From Mycobacterium florentinum (GTDB lineage: Bacteria > Actinomycetota > Actinomycetes > Mycobacteriales > Mycobacteriaceae), in NCBI RefSeq assembly GCF_010730355.1, contig NZ_AP022576.1, forward strand, positions 2,170,001-2,234,000: a stretch of 64,000 bases of DNA. The letters run 5' to 3'. The translations under genes and the position numbers were made by a program. The notes below the pieces were generated by a model that saw only the letters and a list, made by a program, of their open reading frames with translations, had not been told where the DNA came from and ran no database searches. Of this stretch, positions 27,875 to 36,676 are shown piece after piece (positions within the stretch are counted from its first letter, which is position 1; each line of letters starts with the position of its first letter).

Positions 27875-30763
27875 CTACGCGATGCCCAGGTAGACGAATT
27901 GGATCACTGTGGTCACCGCGCAAAGCGCCAACACTGCCGCCATGATGCAGTAGTCGATCCGACCCGGGCGGCAGTGACCGGCCGAAAGCTGGCCGTACCC
28001 GCCGCGCGCCGTGATCGCGTCACCCATCTCGTCGCCACGGCGCAATGCCACGGTGATCACGGCAGCCATCACGTCCACGCCTTCGGCGAACCACCACCGG
28101 ACGCGTGACCGCATTCCCGACACCGCCGCCCGTGGGCGCAACCGCCGGGCCGCATACAACACCCGGAATTCTTCGACCAGCATCGGAAACGCCCGCAAAC
28201 CCAGCGCAACCGCCACCGACCAGGCCTCGATCGGAATCCGCATGCGCTGCAACGGTTTACCCAACCGGGCCAGCGCGGGCGCGATCTCGGCGACGTTGGT
28301 GGTCCACGAGACCAGCGCACCCAGGGCCAGGACGATCACCGTCATCGCCAAGAACTGCAGTAAATGCAACAGCCCACCGAGCGGTACCCGCACCGAGGCG
28401 ACCGTCATGACCGGACCGCCCCCGGCCAGGGCAGCGGCCCCGATGGTCAGCAGCAGTGTCAGCCACGCCCAGCGCGGAATCGTCGGCGCCGCACCACGCG
28501 GGATGCGTGCCCACCGCAGCGCACCGACCATCACACCGGCTGCCACCGCGATCGTGGCCCATCCCGGACAGATCGCGAGCATGGCCGCAATCGCGGCGAC
28601 GACAACCAGTTTCGTGCCCGCCCACATCCGATGCACCGCGGTGTCGCCGGGCACCGGTGTCAACAGCACCGGGGCTCGCCGCTCCCGTCGCCGCGGCTGA
28701 TCCACCGGCCGCCGTGGGCCAAGAGCGCTGCTCGACACCGCCGCCGACACCGAGCCGCCCGTGAGGTGCACCGAGCGCGGGCAGACCTCCTGCAGGCCCG
28801 AGAAGTCGTGCGATATCACGATGACGGTCAAACCGGTCTCGCGACGCAGCTCCGCCAGCAGCCGCACCAGCCCCTCGGCGCTGGCCGCATCCAACCCGGC
28901 CAGCGGCTCATCGAGGATCAATGCTCGCGGCGAACGGATCAACAAGCCGGCCAACACAACTCGGCGCATCTGCCCGCCGCTGAGCTGATCGATGCGCCGA
29001 TCCGCCAAGTCCGGATCCAGCCCGACCATCATCAGCGCTGACTCGATACGCGCGCGATCGTGCGCGCTGAACAATGCCGCGGAAGCGATCTCGAGCCCAA
29101 CTCGCTCACGCATCAGTTGCAGCCGCGCCGCCTGAAACGACAATGCCACCGCACCGACCTGCTCAGAGGCCGGTCGCCCGTCGATGAGGCAGCGACCGGA
29201 CGTGGGTTCGATCAGCCCGGCCATGATCCACGCCAGCGTCGACTTTCCCGATCCGTTGTCGCCGTGAATCAGGACACCCTCGCCCTCTTCGACGACAAGA
29301 TTGACGTCGCGCAGCGCCGTCTTGGCCCACGGCCCGCCGCGGCCGTACTCGTGCCAAATCCCTTCCAGTTCAAAAATTATCGAGCAGGCTGAACCCGTCG
29401 TACGAAGCCCCGGCGAGGGCGTGGCGGCCGCAAGGATCATCTCGGCGTCTGATGCATTGCCGTCGAGCCGCAGCACCCGATCGGCCGCGTCGGCCTCGCG
29501 GCGGTGGTGGGTGATGTGAGCCAGCGACATGTCTCGATGCCGAGTCAGCCCGGACAGCACCGCCATCAGGGACTCCCGCCCGCGCGGGTCCACCATGCTG
29601 GTGACCTCGTCGGCGATCAACAAGGACGGCCGGCGCGCCAAAGCCGCGGCGATCGCCAGCCGCTGTAGCTCCCCGCCCGACAGGCCATTCGTGTCGCGCT
29701 CGACCATCCCGTCGAGTCCCACCTCGGCCAGCAACCCGGCGACGTCGACGTCCGTCGTGGGTGGCAGTCCCCAGACGACGTCATCGGCGACGCGTGTTCC
29801 CAGTACTTGGCTTTCGGGATGCTGCATGATGACCGCGGTGCCGCCGACGCGCCCCAATCCCACCGTTCCCGCGCGCTCGATCGTGCCCGCGGTGGGCTCG
29901 CGCCCGGCCAGCACCAACATCAGCGTCGTCTTGCCCGATCCGTTGGACCCGGTGATCGCGAGGTGCTCCCCCGGCGCCACCGTCAGCGACACCGGTCCCA
30001 GGGCATCGCGGTCGGTATCGGGATAGCGGAACGTCACATCGTCGAGCCGGGCCGGTACCGGTGCCACCGGTCCCTCATGCTCGGGTGCGTCGAGCTTGTG
30101 CACGTCCGGGATACCGGCCAACCTGTTCAACACCCGCGACAACGCCCACCACCCGATCAGCGTGGCGATGCTAATCCCGACCACCGACGAGGCACCGATG
30201 AGCACCGGCCAGTTGCCCAGTGCCATGGTGTAAACGGACTTGAGCAACCGCGCCGGGGCGCCGAGGTGCGGGATCCAGGACAATACCGCGACCGTGCCGT
30301 CGACATTGGCCGTCAACGAGTCAAAAGCCAGCCGCCGCAGCGGCGCCAGCACCGCCAGTGCCGCAACGGTTCCCACACCCAGCAGGCCACCGGCGGCCGC
30401 GCCGACCCCGGCCACCGTCAGCGCACCCATGTCGCGCCGCCTGACGATCCCGGTCAGTCCACCCACGTATGCGCAGGCCGCCACCGCCGGGACGCCCTCG
30501 GCGCCGGCGACCAAGAACGCGATCGTGCACCCGGCCACGGCGGCAACAGCGAGCACCGAGAGGCGGTAGCGGTACGCCAACAACCCCATCGGCACACTGC
30601 CCAATACCGACAATGCGCCCGCGAACGGAATGACCGTCCCCAGGATCGCCGCGGCGGCCACCAGAGCGGCGGTCACTGCGGCCTGAGCCATCTCGAGCGG
30701 CGCCACCCCGGGCGCCACGGAGCGGACCGACCGCACGTCGAGGTCACGGAAACCAACAGTCAT
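27875..30763 (-). CDS. Fused ECF-type ABC transporter: membrane domain, two ATPases and EcfT
   Basis: A 962-aa single polypeptide. Residues about 25-215 hold 6 or so membrane helices, possibly a substrate-binding S-like component. ATPase 1 has GSNGSGKTT near 269, LSGGELQRL and [12 protein letters not shown]. ATPase 2 has GDNGSGKST near 498, LSGGQMRRV and [11 protein letters not shown]. From about 690 an EcfT/CbiQ membrane protein follows, with [10 protein letters not shown] and [10 protein letters not shown] coupling motifs. In M. tuberculosis, as I recall, the equivalents are two genes (Rv2326c, 697 aa; Rv2325c, 282 aa); here they are one frame. ECF systems import vitamins or metal ions. The substrate is unknown and no riboswitch is apparent upstream. 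Confidence 0.88.
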   Translation of the reverse strand: MTVGFRDLDVRSVRSVAPGVAPLEMAQAAVTAALVAAAAILGTVIPFAGALSVLGSVPMGLLAYRYRLSVLAVAAVAGCTIAFLVAGAEGVPAVAACAYVGGLTGIVRRRDMGALTVAGVGAAAGGLLGVGTVAALAVLAPLRRLAFDSLTANVDGTVAVLSWIPHLGAPARLLKSVYTMALGNWPVLIGASSVVGISIATLIGWWALSRVLNRLAGIPDVHKLDAPEHEGPVAPVPARLDDVTFRYPDTDRDALGPVSLTVAPGEHLAITGSNGSGKTTLMLVLAGREPTAGTIERAGTVGLGRVGGTAVIMQHPESQVLGTRVADDVVWGLPPTTDVDVAGLLAEVGLDGMVERDTNGLSGGELQRLAIAAALARRPSLLIADEVTSMVDPRGRESLMAVLSGLTRHRDMSLAHITHHRREADAADRVLRLDGNASDAEMILAAATPSPGLRTTGSACSIIFELEGIWHEYGRGGPWAKTALRDVNLVVEEGEGVLIHGDNGSGKSTLAWIMAGLIEPTSGRCLIDGRPASEQVGAVALSFQAARLQLMRERVGLEIASAALFSAHDRARIESALMMVGLDPDLADRRIDQLSGGQMRRVVLAGLLIRSPRALILDEPLAGLDAASAEGLVRLLAELRRETGLTVIVISHDFSGLQEVCPRSVHLTGGSVSAAVSSSALGPRRPVDQPRRRERRAPVLLTPVPGDTAVHRMWAGTKLVVVAAIAAMLAICPGWATIAVAAGVMVGALRWARIPRGAAPTIPRWAWLTLLLTIGAAALAGGGPVMTVASVRVPLGGLLHLLQFLAMTVIVLALGALVSWTTNVAEIAPALARLGKPLQRMRIPIEAWSVAVALGLRAFPMLVEEFRVLYAARRLRPRAAVSGMRSRVRWWFAEGVDVMAAVITVALRRGDEMGDAITARGGYGQLSAGHCRPGRIDYCIMAAVLALCAVTTVIQFVYLGIA

Positions 30764-30890
30764 CTATCCACTGTGCGCAGTCGCTGCTGAGAACTCACTG
30801 AGACGACGGCCGCAGCAAGACTCGTTCTTCGACAAACACCTGGCCATCGGGCATGGAAATGGCCCCGGAGAATTCTCCAAGGGCCACTCG

Positions 30891-30906
30891 CTAGTAGCGG
30901 GGACAG
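30891..30906. repeat. 16-bp direct repeat, left flank of the IS element
   Basis: CTAGTAGCGGGGACAG here is identical to 32205-32220 and directly abuts the left end of the element. It includes a copy of the last bases of the initiator tRNA (complement of CTGTCCCCGCTA), so it looks like a target-site duplication of tRNA-end sequence. Confidence 0.85.
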
Positions 30907-30931
30907 TGTGGTGTTTCAGGACATGCGAATA

Positions 30932-30957
30932 GGGTGTCTCAAGACATCGGAATAGGT
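30932..30957. repeat. Second, inner copy of the IS terminal repeat at the left end
   Basis: This segment (GGTGTCTCAAGACATCGGAA and following bases) matches the right-end repeat better than the outermost left repeat does, with a single mismatch over 25 bp. The left end therefore has two tandem terminal-repeat units in the first 51 bp. Confidence 0.75.
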
Positions 30958-30977
30958 ATGTCGGCCAGTTTCAGCGG

Positions 30978-32165
30978 GTGTCGAAGGCTCGTCTGGTCAT
31001 CACCGCCGTCCTCGTCGAGGGCCGTTCGCAGTCGCAGGTCGCCCGCGATTACGGGGTTTCCCAAGGGTGGATATCGCGGCTGCTCAAGCGCTACACGCTC
31101 GAAGGCGAGGCCGCATTCGAGCCACGATCGCGACGGCCCCATAGCAGCCCGACACGGCTCGCGCAGACCACGATCGAGCTGATCATCGACATCCGACGCA
31201 CCCTGGTCGGCAAAGGGCTCGACGCCGGGCCGCACACCATCGCCTGGCACCGGAACACCACCACCGGCTACGGGTTTCGGTGGCCTCCATCAGCCGCCAC
31301 CTCGCCGCGGCGGGACTCGTCCAACCCAGCCCACAAAGCGGCCCAAAGCGTCCTACATCCGCTTTGCCGCCGAACAACCCAACGAACGCTGGCAAGCCGA
31401 CTTCACCCACTGGTCTTTGGCCAATAACACCCACACCGAAATCCTGTGCTTCATCGACGACCACTCCCGCTACGCACTATCGGTCACCGCCCACCGCCGC
31501 GTCACCGGCCCCATCGTCGTCGACGAATTCAAGAAAACCTATGCACGCCATGGCATTCCACACTCCACCCTGACCGACAACGGCATGGTCTTCACCACCC
31601 GATTCGCCGGCGGCAAAGGCGGACGCAACCAATACGAAGCCGAACTGCACCGCCTGGGCGTGCGCCAAATCAACTCCACCCCAACCACCCCACCACCTGC
31701 GGCAAAGTCGAACGATTCCACCAAACCCTCAAACGCTGGCTCACCGGCCAACCCCGCCCCACCACCCTGACCCAACTACAAACCCAACTCGACGCCTTCA
31801 TCGACGAATACAACCACCGCCGCCCCCACCGCGCCCTACCCCACCGCGCCACCCCAGCCACCATCTACACCAGCCGGCCCAAAGCCGACCCAGCAACCCG
31901 CATCGACACCCACAACCGAGTACGCACCGACCGCGTCGACCAAGCCGGATCTGTCACCCTGCGCGTCAACGGACGCCTGCACCACATCGGCGTCGGCCGC
32001 ATCCACTACCGAACCCGCGTCCTGATCCTGGTCCAAGACCTCAACATCAAAATCATCAACGCCGCCACCGGAGAACTACTCCGCGACTTCACCCTCGACC
32101 CCACCAGCGACTACCAACCCACCGGCGCCCCCAAAGGCCCCACACGGAAAAAGGCCCGAACCTAA
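30978..32165 (+). pseudogene. IS481-family transposase, frameshifted three times as given
   Basis: Read through the breaks, the protein is about 396 aa. An N-terminal helix-turn-helix (GRSQSQVARDYGVSQGWISR) is followed by an rve/DDE core: WQADFTHWS (first Asp), LTDNGMVFTT (second Asp) and CGKVERFHQTLKRWL (Glu). Starting at GTG 30978, the frame changes near 31250 (one base short between CACC and GGAAC), at 31335-31337 (AAA, AAAA expected) and at 31679-31682 (CCCC, CCCCC expected). Each is a one-base loss, and the reading continues cleanly afterwards. The element may be intact in reality if these are assembly errors in a multicopy sequence. Confidence 0.85.
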
Positions 32166-32204
32166 CGCAGGTTCAGACCTATTCCGATGTCTTGCGACAC
32201 CACA

Positions 32205-32220
32205 CTAGTAGCGGGGACAG
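32205..32220. repeat. 16-bp direct repeat, right flank of the IS element
   Basis: Identical to 30891-30906. Bases 32209-32220 are also the 3' end of the functional initiator tRNA gene. Confidence 0.85.
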
Positions 32221-32282
32221 GATTCGAACCTGCGACCTCTGGGTTATGAGCCCAGCGAGCTACCGAGCTGCTCCACCCCGCG
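32209..32282 (-). tRNA. Initiator tRNA-fMet (anticodon CAU)
   Basis: The 74-nt gene folds as a full cloverleaf. The 5' end CGCGGGG pairs with CCCCGC, leaving the C1-U72 mismatch that marks initiator tRNAs. The anticodon stem has three G-C pairs (TGGGCTCATAACCCA). The T-arm is CAGGTTCGAATCCTG. CCA is not encoded, and the discriminator base is A. The IS element starts 4 bp beyond the 3' end. Confidence 0.95.
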
Positions 32283-32357
32283 TCGGTAAATGCAAGGTTA
32301 CCGGCCCGGTGTCGAGCCGACCAAATCGCGGGCTCAGCGGGGGTATCAGCACTGACC

Positions 32358-32894
32358 TCAATGGGAAGGCGGGTTCAGCCCGTACCGCTGCGCGATGTCG
32401 TCCATCCAGGCCGGCGACCCGTAGGTCAACCCGTACTTGTCCGCGAGCTTGCCGAACTCGGGCAGCAGGTGCAGCGGCGTGCCCGCCGGGTCCTGCGCAT
32501 GCTCGACGAGCAGCTCACCGAGCTCCCGGAAGTAGTTCTCGAACCCGCCCGGGGTGATGATCTCGACGATGCGGCCCGGCTCGCTGCCGGCGTTCCACAT
32601 CGCGTGCATCTGCCCGCGCGGCTTGGTGATGTAGCCACCCGGACCGAGGACCACCTCGCTGTCGTCGGAGCGGAAGCCGATCTCCCCCGCCAGCACGATC
32701 GAGTGCTCGTCCTCGCGGGTGTGTCGGTGCGCTGCGGTGAGCAAGCCGACCTCGAACGGGTGCTCGACGATGGACACCTCCCCGCCGTTGGTCTTGCCGG
32801 ACAGTTTGAACACCGCCCCGAAGCCCGGGAGTTGGACGACGTCGCCCTCCCCCGGCTGCACCACAGTCACCCCGATTTGAGTCGGCTCGGTCAT
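32358..32894 (-). CDS. Cupin-domain protein
   Basis: A 178-aa protein with one cupin barrel. Metal-binding motif 1 is AAHRHTREDEHSIVLAGEIG (His, His, Glu, His) near residues 55-75. Motif 2 lies in GYITKPRGQMHAMWNAGSEP near 90-110. A C-terminal helical extension (PLHLLPEFGKLADKYGL) follows. The family covers dioxygenases, isomerases and binding proteins, and the sequence does not decide the reaction. GGAGG lies about 8 nt upstream of the ATG. It follows the dps remnant on the same strand with a 27-bp gap. Confidence 0.87.
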   Translation of the reverse strand: MTEPTQIGVTVVQPGEGDVVQLPGFGAVFKLSGKTNGGEVSIVEHPFEVGLLTAAHRHTREDEHSIVLAGEIGFRSDDSEVVLGPGGYITKPRGQMHAMWNAGSEPGRIVEIITPGGFENYFRELGELLVEHAQDPAGTPLHLLPEFGKLADKYGLTYGSPAWMDDIAQRYGLNPPSH

Positions 32895-32921
32895 CAGAGA
32901 TCGCCTCCTGGAGTCGGCCGC

Positions 32922-33421
32922 CTAGGCGGTGCCGTTTTCGGACTTGAGCAGCCACGCCTCTTTTTCCAGTCCGTCAATGATCGCATGCAGCAGGTCAGCG
33001 GTCGTGGGATCGGCGTCGTCGACGGCGTCGTGCACCGCGCGCATGGTGCTCACGACGGCGTAGATCCGATTGCTGATCATGTCGACCGCCTGGCTAACGC
33101 CGAGCAGGCCCGGCGGTATGGCGGGAACGGCGGTCGTCGCAACGACTGTGTCGGAGCGACCATCGGGAACCGCGTCCAAGGCGCGCATGCGTTCGGCGAT
33201 GGTGTCGCTGGCCGCACGCGCCGTGTCGACGATGGCGTCGAGCTGCAGGTGCAGATCACGGAAGTTCGTCCCGACGACGTTCCAATGCGCTTGTTAGGCT
33301 TGCGGATGTAGCTCGATCAAGTCGACCAACACGGTCTGTAGGTGGTCGTAGAAACCGGCCGGGCGTGAAACGACTTGACCTCGTCGGCATTACGACGATG
33401 TGCGGACAGCGAAGTGATCAT
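32922..33421 (-). pseudogene. dps-like ferritin-fold gene, broken by a frameshift and a stop
   Basis: The remnant begins MITSLSAHRRNADEVKSF at 33421 with AGGAG upstream. It shifts frame near 33360, where HAPAGFYDHL would need one more C. It then reads DHLQTVLVDLIELH, hits an in-frame TAA at 33294-33296 where Dps proteins have Lys (context QA-stop-QAHWNVVG), and continues QAHWNVVGTNFRDLHLQLDAIVD to the normal end ENGTA. His and Asp of the Dps ferroxidase site are still present. The nonsense codon is a substitution, so this is real decay or strain-specific loss rather than only a missing base. Confidence 0.8.
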
Positions 33422-33783
33422 GGTGCACTCCTCTTGTGTTCGGTTGCGGCCGTTAGATAGGCCTGGTAATCCCCCGAGCCTTTCATCCGGCGCATCGTGT
33501 CCGCGTGAGCGGCCGGGTCCGCGCAGGGCGCCGTCGCTACCATCGGTCCCGTGCCCGCCTTGAATTTGTCGTATTCGAGCGCGCGGGCCTGCCGGTACAG
33601 CCGGGCGAACTCGCGGATGAGTTCCGGATCGTCGACGGCCAGGAAGTGCCAGCGTTGGGTGTTGCCGCCGTTGGGAGCGCGCACGGCCGCATCGAGAATG
33701 CGGGCCTGCGTCTCCAGCGGAATCGGCTCCGGCCGCAGCCGTCGCATCATCCGGGTGGTGTAAAGGCCTTCATAGATGTCCAT
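33418..33783 (-). pseudogene. Nitroreductase-family N-terminal fragment
   Basis: This 121-aa reading frame starts MDIYEGLYTTRMMRRLRPEP, and RAPNGGNTQRWHFLAVDD is the FMN-binding start of nitroreductases. It stops after GSGDYQAYLTAATEHKRSAP, about half the usual length (near 200-230 aa). The second half, with the remaining FMN and dimer contacts, is absent. The TGA overlaps the ATG of the dps remnant. It is probably a deletion derivative without activity, though a short expressed protein cannot be ruled out. Confidence 0.72.
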
Positions 33784-33800
33784 TTCACCGTTCCCTTCCG

Positions 33801-34451
33801 CTACTCGGGCAACGTGCTGTTGAGAATGAGGTCGACCATGTTCCCCCGCTCGAACGTTGGGTCAAAGCGCGCCAGCACGTCGTCGTTCATCGTCCCGAAA
33901 GTGGTGGCCGGACGATGCTTCATACCGTCGTTGAAGGCGACCAGGATGCGGTTCTTGAAGTCCGGACGCGGATGGGCGGCAATCACCGCGTCAATGGCGT
34001 CCGGGGCGAGCTGCTCTCGGCCGACGCCGACCACATCGGTCTTGACACCGGCTGCGAGCAGGGCGGTTTCGGGGTCGAGACGCGCGGGAACTTCGGGTGT
34101 CGTGTGCAGCGCGATACCGAGCCAGACCTTGTCGGCATCGGCTTGTCCGACACCATGTTTGAGCAGGAAGTCGCGCGCCGCGTCGGCACCGTCCATCTCG
34201 AAGCGCTGGGTCGACGTGCGGTAATGTGCGGAGAGGCCGAGGTCGTGGAACATCGCTGCCACGTACAGCAGTTCGGGGTCCGGTTGCAGGCCAAGCCGAC
34301 GACCGTGCAGCGCGCCGAATAGGAATGTGCGGCGGGAATGGTGAAAGAGCACGTCTTCTTCGGCGCTGCGAATGAACTCGGTTGCCTCGCGGACAAGTGG
34401 GGTGTCGGGTATCGCGATGCCGGCGACGGTTTCGATTGACCGAGTGGCCAT
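33801..34451 (-). CDS. HD-domain hydrolase, cyanamide-hydratase-like (paralogue 1)
   Basis: A 216-aa HD-superfamily metalloenzyme. The metal-binding motif is spread over HHSRRTFLFGAL (His) near residue 37, MFHDLGLSAHYR (His-Asp) near 68 and ALHTTPE (His) near 115. It is followed by FEMDGADAARDFL, as in cyanamide-hydratase-like HD proteins. The substrate is unknown. GAGAGG is 5 nt before the ATG. A close paralogue of identical length lies at 36677. A 16-bp motif shared by both promoters lies 81 bp upstream. It is the gene downstream of the hydrolase at 34551 on the same strand. Confidence 0.87.
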   Translation of the reverse strand: MATRSIETVAGIAIPDTPLVREATEFIRSAEEDVLFHHSRRTFLFGALHGRRLGLQPDPELLYVAAMFHDLGLSAHYRTSTQRFEMDGADAARDFLLKHGVGQADADKVWLGIALHTTPEVPARLDPETALLAAGVKTDVVGVGREQLAPDAIDAVIAAHPRPDFKNRILVAFNDGMKHRPATTFGTMNDDVLARFDPTFERGNMVDLILNSTLPE

Positions 34452-34531
34452 AATTGCCTCTCATTCCATGCCTTTCGCTAAAGTTTGCGCCGCCGCGGGG
34501 CTATCCGGCTGGGGCGATACGGCCGCTTTTC

Positions 34532-34547
34532 CCACAGAATCCGACAT
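34532..34547. promoter_or_regulatory. Shared promoter motif upstream of HD paralogue 1
   Basis: CCACAGAATCCGACAT matches 13 of 16 bases of CCACAGAAAGCGACAC at 37408-37423. Both copies start exactly 81 bp upstream of their HD gene start, and a weaker CGCAAACT match also recurs closer to the genes. It may be the operator for the GlxA-type regulator at 37433. Confidence 0.55.
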
Positions 34548-34550
34548 ACG

Positions 34551-35264
34551 TTAGGCGGCGAGGATCGCCTTGGCCACCTCGTCGGGGTGGGTCAGCAACC
34601 CGTTGTGCGTGCCGGGAACGACGATGGGCTGCACGCCAATTCGGGCGGCGGATTCGTCCGCCGGCCGCGGCATCGCCCGATCGTCGGCACCGGTGATGTA
34701 GGTCATCGGGATACCGAGGTCGAGCGGGTGGATGTCGAGGGAATCGAGAAAGTACCTGCCGGGCTGCAGCGTCAACATGTTGGCCACGAACCGCTGCAGG
34801 TCAGCAGAGACGCCTTGCATCAACTCCTGCTCGACGTATTGCAGGGTGGCCGGAACGGCCCCTACCGGGGATTCCGCTATCCAGCGCAACGCGGACAGGC
34901 GCTTGTCAGGCGGGTTTTCGTCGACCAGGGACCTGCCCGGCAGCGGCACGTGCCCGTTGTAGTAGACGAGTCGCTCGACCCGATCGGGAAGCAACGCCGC
35001 GGCGCCGGTGGCGGGGTAACCGCCCCAGCTGTGCGCAACCAACACCACGTTGCCGGATTCCAGCCGGCGCACTTGGTCGACGATGTACTCGATCGCATCC
35101 TGGAGTCGGTATCGCCGCGAAGGATCGTCGCCGTCGTTCATCCCGGGCAGCGTCAAGGTGATCGCCCGATGACCCGCGGCCCGGAGCCGTTCGGCGACCA
35201 GTCGCCACGACCATGCTCCATGCCACGCGCCCGGAATAAGTACGTAGGTTGACACTCGTCTCAC
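34551..35264 (-). CDS. Alpha/beta-hydrolase (esterase, EstC/MES-like)
   Basis: A 237-aa single-domain hydrolase with the oxyanion start LIPGAWHGAWSW, nucleophile elbow VAHSWGGYPA near residue 82, Asp in YITGADDRAMP and catalytic His in VPGTHNGLLTHP. Proteins with this GAWHGAWSW-type start resemble plant methylesterases and bacterial EstC. GTG start 35264 overlaps the stop of the FAD monooxygenase (GTGA), so the two are translationally coupled and probably act on the same substrate. Substrate unknown. Confidence 0.88.
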   Translation of the reverse strand: MRRVSTYVLIPGAWHGAWSWRLVAERLRAAGHRAITLTLPGMNDGDDPSRRYRLQDAIEYIVDQVRRLESGNVVLVAHSWGGYPATGAAALLPDRVERLVYYNGHVPLPGRSLVDENPPDKRLSALRWIAESPVGAVPATLQYVEQELMQGVSADLQRFVANMLTLQPGRYFLDSLDIHPLDLGIPMTYITGADDRAMPRPADESAARIGVQPIVVPGTHNGLLTHPDEVAKAILAA

Positions 35265-36601
35265 CCGGCCATCCGCAGCATTGTCGACGGGCGGATCAAC
35301 TCCGCGCGAGGACCGACCATGTTCATCAAGCGTAGGAATCGCTGGACCATCGTTGGATCCGTCTGCGCCGCAACAATCATTCGGTCCACCAGAGCGTTCC
35401 GCAGCCGCACGGACACAGTTCTTTTCCCGGCTATTTGCGGCAACGCCAAATCAGAGCTCACTGCCGTCTGCCAAGCCACGCCAATCTCTTTGGCAGCAGC
35501 ACGGAAATACCGCCGCGGTAGGCCTTCGTCGCCCTGCGCAAGGCAGTCACTCAGGATCAGCGCTTCGATGGCCGCAACCGACATCCCCTGGCCATAAAGA
35601 GGATTGAAGCTGCAGACGGCGTCTCCCATCACGAGCAGACCGTCGGGGATGCGGGACAGCTTGTCGTAGCGTCGCCACCGATTAGAGGGAAATCTGTACT
35701 GCGTAACGTCTGCGAGTGGTTCCGCGGACCGCAAGGCGGCCAGCACGTGTGGGGGCGCGACGCCGGTCAGGCAATTGAGCAGAGCGGCAATATCTTTGGG
35801 CGCTTGCTGCCCGGCCAGTGTTTGCACCGCAAGCATGTAGGTATTGTTCTCCCCCGCGAACATCGCGAATGCCATTGGGCTGCTGGGCTCTGCCGCGGTG
35901 AGCGTGACGTTCTCCCACAATGCGCCCGGCGGGAGATAAACCGGCAGGCCGGCGTAGGTGACGTGCACCTTCAGTTGGTCTTCGCGCGGCCGGCCGTAGC
36001 CGAGTTCCTGCAGAAAGATCGGTGTTCGCGAACCGCGCCCGGTGGCGTCCACGACAAGATCCGCCGTGAGGGTGTCTTCGGCGCCAGAGTCGCGCCGCGC
36101 CAACACAACACCGGTCACGCGGCCCTGGTTCTGGGTCGCCGGCAGCCGCACCGCCTCGCAACCCTGCAGAAATTCCACGTTGGGAGCCGCACGCACACGG
36201 CGACGCAAACTCCACTCGAGAAACGGCCGGTGCGCGTAGTGGATGACGATGGACTCGGGATCGGGAACTTGGCCGGAACGCAGCAACTGGTGCCCGCCGA
36301 AATTGATGCAGAGCCGCGACAGGTCACCGTCGCCCCAGACGCGGGCGCCGCCGGCGAGCAGCTCATCGAGGAAGCCGGGGAATAGTTGGTCCAGAATCCG
36401 TGTCAGCCGGGCCGCCGGGATGTGCGGCAGGCCGCCTTGCGGCACCCCGCGACGCGTCTGCGGTCCGTACGGAAGGATGTCGCGTTCGACCACGATCACG
36501 GAGCGGTAGAAGTCGGCAAGTACTCGCGCGGCCAGCAACCCGGTAATGCTGGCCCCGAGAACTATTGCGGTATCCCTAGATTCGGACGAGCTTGTCTTCA
36601 C
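35261..36601 (-). CDS. FAD-dependent monooxygenase/oxidoreductase (paralogue 1)
   Basis: A 446-aa flavoprotein. The N-terminal dinucleotide-binding loop is VLGASITGLLAARVL, followed by VVERD, DATGRGSRTP near residue 190 and the C-terminal FAD motif GDAVCSFNPLYGQGMS near 330. This is the p-hydroxybenzoate-hydroxylase or geranylgeranyl-reductase-like fold. I chose GTG 36601 because AGGAG lies 6 nt upstream. It is close to the protein at 39594 over its whole length, so the two are duplicates. A terminator hairpin separates it from the HD gene upstream, and it is coupled to the hydrolase downstream. Confidence 0.88.
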   Translation of the reverse strand: MKTSSSESRDTAIVLGASITGLLAARVLADFYRSVIVVERDILPYGPQTRRGVPQGGLPHIPAARLTRILDQLFPGFLDELLAGGARVWGDGDLSRLCINFGGHQLLRSGQVPDPESIVIHYAHRPFLEWSLRRRVRAAPNVEFLQGCEAVRLPATQNQGRVTGVVLARRDSGAEDTLTADLVVDATGRGSRTPIFLQELGYGRPREDQLKVHVTYAGLPVYLPPGALWENVTLTAAEPSSPMAFAMFAGENNTYMLAVQTLAGQQAPKDIAALLNCLTGVAPPHVLAALRSAEPLADVTQYRFPSNRWRRYDKLSRIPDGLLVMGDAVCSFNPLYGQGMSVAAIEALILSDCLAQGDEGLPRRYFRAAAKEIGVAWQTAVSSDLALPQIAGKRTVSVRLRNALVDRMIVAAQTDPTMVQRFLRLMNMVGPRAELIRPSTMLRMAG

Positions 36602-36629
36602 GATGACTCCTGTGCTGGTGCCCGCGAAA

Positions 36630-36662
36630 ACGGGCCGGCGCTGTGGCAGCACGCCGGCCCGT
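36630..36662 (-). terminator. Intrinsic terminator after HD paralogue 2
   Basis: An 11-bp perfect stem (CGCCGGCCCGT with ACGGGCCGGCG) has an 11-nt loop and, on the minus strand, is followed by TTTT. It lies 15 bp after the HD gene stop and 29 bp before the FAD gene start, so the FAD-hydrolase unit must have another promoter or depend on read-through. Confidence 0.78.
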
Positions 36663-36676
36663 CGCTTAGCGGTGCC

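Larger units (their letters stand above)
30907..32204 (+). mobile_element. IS481-family insertion sequence, 1298 bp
   Basis: The element is bounded by imperfect 27-bp inverted repeats (30907-30933 and 32178-32204, about 22 of 27 matching) that start TGTGGTGT. It is flanked by a 16-bp direct repeat. It carries one DDE transposase of the IS481 group. The left end has a second, better copy of the terminal repeat at 30932-30957. It sits between the ECF transporter and the initiator tRNA and leaves the tRNA intact. Confidence 0.9.
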
